Position numbers and translations under genes: made by a program. A stretch of 64,000 nt of DNA from Bacteroides sp. (GTDB taxonomy: Bacteria; Bacteroidota; Bacteroidia; Bacteroidales; Muribaculaceae), in assembly GCA_023666835.1 (NCBI GenBank), contig JAMPBJ010000001.1:275340-339339 (forward strand), written 5' to 3'. The notes under the pieces were generated by a model that saw only the letters and a list, made by a program, of their open reading frames with translations, did not search any database and was not told the origin of the DNA. Shown here in pieces: positions 60,885-64,000 of this stretch (positions are counted from its first letter, which is position 1; every line of letters starts with the position of its first letter).

Positions 60885-62447
60885 ATGAACCTTCAGAAAG
60901 TAGCATTCACCGCCCTGGCACTGATCATTGGCGCGGCTTCATCGCTTGCAGTGGAAACCGAAAGCACCTCGGCCACCGACAAATCGCAACGAAAATCCAA
61001 ATGCACATCAACCCCACCTGTGGTTCACAGCGCGGTGGGCGACACTTCTGCGGGCGTTGACGGGAGTCTTAAACTCGTCAACATCGGTAAGAAGCAGCAA
61101 TATTCCGCAGCCATGAAGTCGAGCTACGACACCGACATCAACTCTCCGAAATCGGTATCGTTTTCACCTGATGGCAAGCGGTTTTACGTCAACTCGCTCG
61201 AGGGATGCCGCACCGTGGTCTACGACGCTGCCACTCTGGAGAAAATCGATGTGATCAACCACTCATTCCCATCTGGCCGGGGCGAACTGTGGGCCAAACC
61301 ATCGGGCTACTACAAATTCACCCACTACCCTGAAGGCGAGTCGCGTGCATTTCACGGCAAACCTGTCGAGATGTCGTGGAGCCACAGCGGTCGCTATCTG
61401 TGGGTGCCGTACTATCGACGCACATTCGACCTCAACGCCCAGGATCCATCGGCCGTAGCCGTGATCGATGTCCGTACAAACAAGATCATACGCATGTTCG
61501 AAACCGGACCGCTGCCCAAAATGGTGGCCACTTCGCCCAACGGCAAATACATGGCCGTGACCCACTGGGGTGACAACACCATAGGACTTATCGACATATC
61601 ATCCGGCAATCCAGCCGAGTGGCACCATCTGCCACCGGTTGTGGTCGGTTCGCAGCTCAAACTCAACTATTCACTTTCCACCCCGGTCAACCGCGATTCC
61701 GGTTCGGGATTCCTTCTGCGTGGCACCGTCTTCACCCCCGACTCGAAATACCTGCTGGTATCGGGTATGGCCGGACAACTGGCAGTCATTGATCCTTCGA
61801 CTTCAAAATGCATCGGAAGGGTGCCGAGCGTGCAAAGCGTTCGACATCTGGCCATCAGCGATGGGTATGTATATGGCACACAAAACAGTGCCGGCACAGC
61901 CATCAAATTTTCGCTCGACAGTCTGCTGGCCGGCGTAGACCGCGCCATCGCTTCAGGTTCCTCTTCGATACAGCTTCCGGGAGGTATCAAAACCGTGAAG
62001 GTGGGCGGCGGAGCACGCACGCTCGACGTTTCACCCGACGGTAAATACCTTTTTGTGGCCTGCAATTCCGGCAATGCAGTCTATGTGGTCGAAGCCGAAT
62101 CGATGAAAGTGGTTGATCACATAAGGTGCGACTCATATCCCGTGGGGCTTGCACTGTCGACCGACGGACGCCGACTGGTTGTCACTTCGCAAGGACGCAA
62201 AGGAGGTGGCGGCAATGCCGTCAACATCTTCGACGTGATTCGCCCCGATCTGCCCGAATCTGACACTACAGTCGTCGACACTACAGCCACGATAGTACCC
62301 GCTGCCACCGGTAATGGCGACGCCCCATCGGCTCCTCAGACACAACAAGACAAACCGGCCGACTACACCTTGTTGATTTTCGGTGCTATAGCAGTGCTCG
62401 CAGCAGCATCGGGCATCACATTTGCTATGCGTCGCCGCAAAAGCTAA
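60885..62447 (+). CDS. Exported YVTN/YncE-like beta-propeller protein with C-terminal membrane anchor
   Basis: 520 residues with a signal peptide (to about residue 22). Repeated blades contain SVSFSPDGKRFYVNS, VATSPNGKYMAVTHW, TVFTPDSKYLLVSG and LDVSPDGKYLFVACNSGNAVYVVE, the YVTN/YncE beta-propeller pattern. A Thr/Ala/Pro-rich linker (about 455-490) leads to a single membrane span and RRRKS at the C terminus. It probably faces the periplasm. Ligand or partner is unknown. It starts 14 bp after ispF. Confidence 0.84.
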   Translation: MNLQKVAFTALALIIGAASSLAVETESTSATDKSQRKSKCTSTPPVVHSAVGDTSAGVDGSLKLVNIGKKQQYSAAMKSSYDTDINSPKSVSFSPDGKRFYVNSLEGCRTVVYDAATLEKIDVINHSFPSGRGELWAKPSGYYKFTHYPEGESRAFHGKPVEMSWSHSGRYLWVPYYRRTFDLNAQDPSAVAVIDVRTNKIIRMFETGPLPKMVATSPNGKYMAVTHWGDNTIGLIDISSGNPAEWHHLPPVVVGSQLKLNYSLSTPVNRDSGSGFLLRGTVFTPDSKYLLVSGMAGQLAVIDPSTSKCIGRVPSVQSVRHLAISDGYVYGTQNSAGTAIKFSLDSLLAGVDRAIASGSSSIQLPGGIKTVKVGGGARTLDVSPDGKYLFVACNSGNAVYVVEAESMKVVDHIRCDSYPVGLALSTDGRRLVVTSQGRKGGGGNAVNIFDVIRPDLPESDTTVVDTTATIVPAATGNGDAPSAPQTQQDKPADYTLLIFGAIAVLAAASGITFAMRRRKS

Positions 62448-62460
62448 CCTTTTGTTTTTT

Positions 62461-63792
62461 TTAGATATTTTCGGCTATAAGCGTGGCTGAAGTGGCGTCT
62501 ATCACCTTCACTTTGACGGTCTGACCCACCTTGTGATCGCCACGAGGGAACACCACCGTCTTGTTTTGAGGCGTGCGGCCTACCATCTGTTCTTTGCTTC
62601 GTTTCGACACACCTTCCACCAACACTTCCACCACGCGGCCAATTTCGCGGCGATGCGACGCCAGCGACAGCTCGTTCTGCAAGGCTATCATGCGATTAAG
62701 ACGGTCGATCTTCACATCTTCGCCGACATTGTCGGGCAAATGACGAGAGGCCACAGTGCCCGGTCGCTCGGAATACTTGAACATGAATGCTGCGTCATAG
62801 CCCACTTCGCGCATCAGCTCCAGCGTCTGTTCAAAATCTTCTTCAGTCTCATCGTGAAAACCGGTGAAAAGATCGGAAGTGATGGCACAATCGGGGATAA
62901 TACGGCGAATGGCAGCAATGCGGTCGAGATACCAGGCGCGGTCGTAGTGGCGGTTCATGGCTTTCAGCACCTTGTCGCTGCCGCTTTGTACGGGCAGATG
63001 TATGTGGTGGCACACGTTGGGCATATCGGCAATGGCCTGCAGAATGTCGTCGGACATATCTTTGGGATGCGATGTGGTGAAGCGGATGCGCATGTCGGGG
63101 GCAGCCGCTGCCACCATACGAAGCAGATCGGCAAAAGTGACCGTCTGTCCGTCGGCAGCCGTATAGCGATATGAGTTGACATTTTGTCCGAGCAATGTCA
63201 CTTCCTTGTAGCCTTTCTTACGAAGGTCGGCGAGTTCAGCCAATATGGATTCTGCCTCGCGCGAACGCTCTCGCCCACGGGTATAAGGCACAATGCAATA
63301 GGAGCAAAAATTGTTGCATCCGCGCATTATGGATATGAATCCGCTGACCACGTTGCCCGGAAGTCGCACCGGAATGATGTCGCGATACGTTTCGGTGGTG
63401 CTCAACTCCACATTTATGGCCTTTTCGCCAGCTTCGACCGAAGCAATCAGCCCCGGCAAATCGAGATAGGAGTCAGGGCCGGCCACCAGGTCCACTCCAT
63501 GGTTGGCAATCAGGTCATCCTTGACGCGCTCAGCCATGCAACCGATCACACCGATGATGAGCGGATGCGAACGGCCGCGTTTGCGACGCAACGATCCGAG
63601 ATACTGCAACCGGCCTATAATCTTCTGCTCGGCATTGTCTCTGATGGAACAAGTGTTGAGAAAAACGGCATCAGCATCGTCGAGCGTATCGGACAACGCA
63701 TAGCCGGCCATTCCCATTATTGAAGCCACGACCTCGGTATCGGCCACATTCATCTGGCATCCGTAGGTCTCAATATAGAGTTTCTTATCCAT
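62461..63792 (-). CDS. miaB: tRNA-2-methylthio-N6-dimethylallyladenosine synthase MiaB
   Basis: 443 residues from ATG 63792; the open frame continues upstream through the promoter and is rejected. The UPF0004 domain has YIETYGCQMNVADTE and FLNTCSIRDNAEQK. The radical SAM motif is CNNFCSYCIVPYTRGRERS (about 150-168), and a TRAM domain ends the protein. It adds a methylthio group to i6A37 of tRNAs. It converges with the beta-propeller gene (13 bp apart). Confidence 0.96.
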   Translation of the reverse strand: MDKKLYIETYGCQMNVADTEVVASIMGMAGYALSDTLDDADAVFLNTCSIRDNAEQKIIGRLQYLGSLRRKRGRSHPLIIGVIGCMAERVKDDLIANHGVDLVAGPDSYLDLPGLIASVEAGEKAINVELSTTETYRDIIPVRLPGNVVSGFISIMRGCNNFCSYCIVPYTRGRERSREAESILAELADLRKKGYKEVTLLGQNVNSYRYTAADGQTVTFADLLRMVAAAAPDMRIRFTTSHPKDMSDDILQAIADMPNVCHHIHLPVQSGSDKVLKAMNRHYDRAWYLDRIAAIRRIIPDCAITSDLFTGFHDETEEDFEQTLELMREVGYDAAFMFKYSERPGTVASRHLPDNVGEDVKIDRLNRMIALQNELSLASHRREIGRVVEVLVEGVSKRSKEQMVGRTPQNKTVVFPRGDHKVGQTVKVKVIDATSATLIAENI

Positions 63793-63817
63793 TTTCAATT
63801 TGTTATACTGCACATTA

Positions 63818-63849
63818 TTTGCACATTTGGGCAACAATGAGTAATTTTG
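63818..63849 (+). promoter_or_regulatory. Promoter of the CoA-transferase gene
   Basis: TTTG (63818-63821), 20 bp, TAATTTTG (63842-63849). The start point would fall near 63856, about 27 nt before the ATG at 63883. Confidence 0.72.
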
Positions 63850-63851
63850 TG

Positions 63852-63883
63852 CAAAATTACAAAAAAAATCACATTTCCGACAA
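63852..63883 (-). promoter_or_regulatory. Promoter of miaB
   Basis: Minus strand: TTG (63881-63883), 21 bp, TAATTTTG (63852-63859). Its -7 box is the mirror image of the neighbouring plus-strand -7 box. Confidence 0.65.
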
Positions 63884-64000
63884 TGGCATTCCCCATACTG
63901 ACGCCGCAGGAAGCGGCCGAACATATCCATCATGATGACAACGTGGGCCTTTCAGGTTTCACCGCATCAGGCTCCCCCAAGGTTGTCACCACTGCACTGG
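63883..64000 (+). CDS. Acetyl-CoA hydrolase/CoA-transferase family protein, 5' end (partial)
   Basis: The first 39 codons before the window ends. MAFPILTPQEAAEHIHHDDN is followed by VGLSGFTASGSPKVVTTAL, the N-terminal pattern of the acetyl-CoA hydrolase/succinyl-CoA:acetate CoA-transferase family, with the GFSGFT-like loop. In Bacteroidales such enzymes exchange CoA between acetate and succinate or propionate. Its exact substrate cannot be told from this fragment. Confidence 0.85.
   Translation, partial: MAFPILTPQEAAEHIHHDDNVGLSGFTASGSPKVVTTAL

Noticed and set aside
63793..63933. N-terminal extension of miaB
   Set aside because: It would run through the overlapping divergent promoters; MDKKLYIETYGC is the normal MiaB N terminus.

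Overview
The window looks like chromosomal DNA of a Bacteroidales bacterium, most plausibly a gut member of the Muribaculaceae or a close relative. The family is an inference; genus is not resolvable from these data. Evidence: fairly GC-rich coding DNA with AT-rich spacers; many promoters of the Bacteroidetes type (TTTG or TTG, 19-22 bp, TAnnTTTG); a SusC/SusD outer-membrane pair; the type IX secretion protein PorV; and several small families typical of the phylum (DUF3256, DUF3098, DUF4494, DUF2400, DUF3861).

Layout. 1-11823 is the classical transcription/translation cluster: tuf (3' end), tRNA-Trp, secE, nusG, rplKAJL, rpoB, rpoC, with an attenuator-like hairpin between rplL and rpoB and a strong terminator after rpoC. 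12169-17604 (+) holds a DEAD-box RNA helicase, then the tightly overlapping set DUF3256-xseA-xseB-alpha/beta hydrolase. 17616-21938 (-) holds meaB, two DUF1573 proteins, a DUF2400 protein, and rpsT flanked by two identical tRNA-Glu genes. recO (+) diverges from the tRNA over a shared palindromic promoter. 22937-28454 (-) holds a HAD phosphatase coupled to an orphan sensor kinase, and a large repeat-containing surface protein. 28935-36095 (+) runs ftsX, DUF3098, uppP, truB, [fold-back element], queA, IMPACT protein, unknown gene, cyclophilin, M16 peptidase. 36108-37810 is an IS3-like insertion sequence with a nonsense codon in its orfB. 37840-50920 (-) holds transketolase, a sugar transporter, a PLP-binding protein plus DUF4494, a secreted subtilisin, and a SusC/SusD/lipoprotein uptake operon. 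51565-64000 holds an acyl-ACP thioesterase, a patatin (-), pnp, DUF3861, a GH13 amylase-like enzyme, prs, porV, ispF, a beta-propeller protein, miaB (-) and the 5' end of an acetyl-CoA hydrolase/CoA-transferase.

How parts connect. The SusC/D/lipoprotein operon ends in a perfect terminator and is followed by a separately promoted secreted subtilisin. The subtilisin and the 1044-residue surface protein both end in tails like type IX secretion signals, and porV lies in the same window, so both may be PorV-dependent cargo (inference).

The least explained structure is between genes. Four spacers carry 9-bp tandem arrays (cores TTTAT or TTTARG), two of them next to a related 108-115 bp module bounded by small palindromes, and several next to an ATTAGGAATT-rich block. 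A 194-bp fold-back element has inserted into the truB-queA spacer. No CRISPR array, prophage or recognisable defence system was seen.
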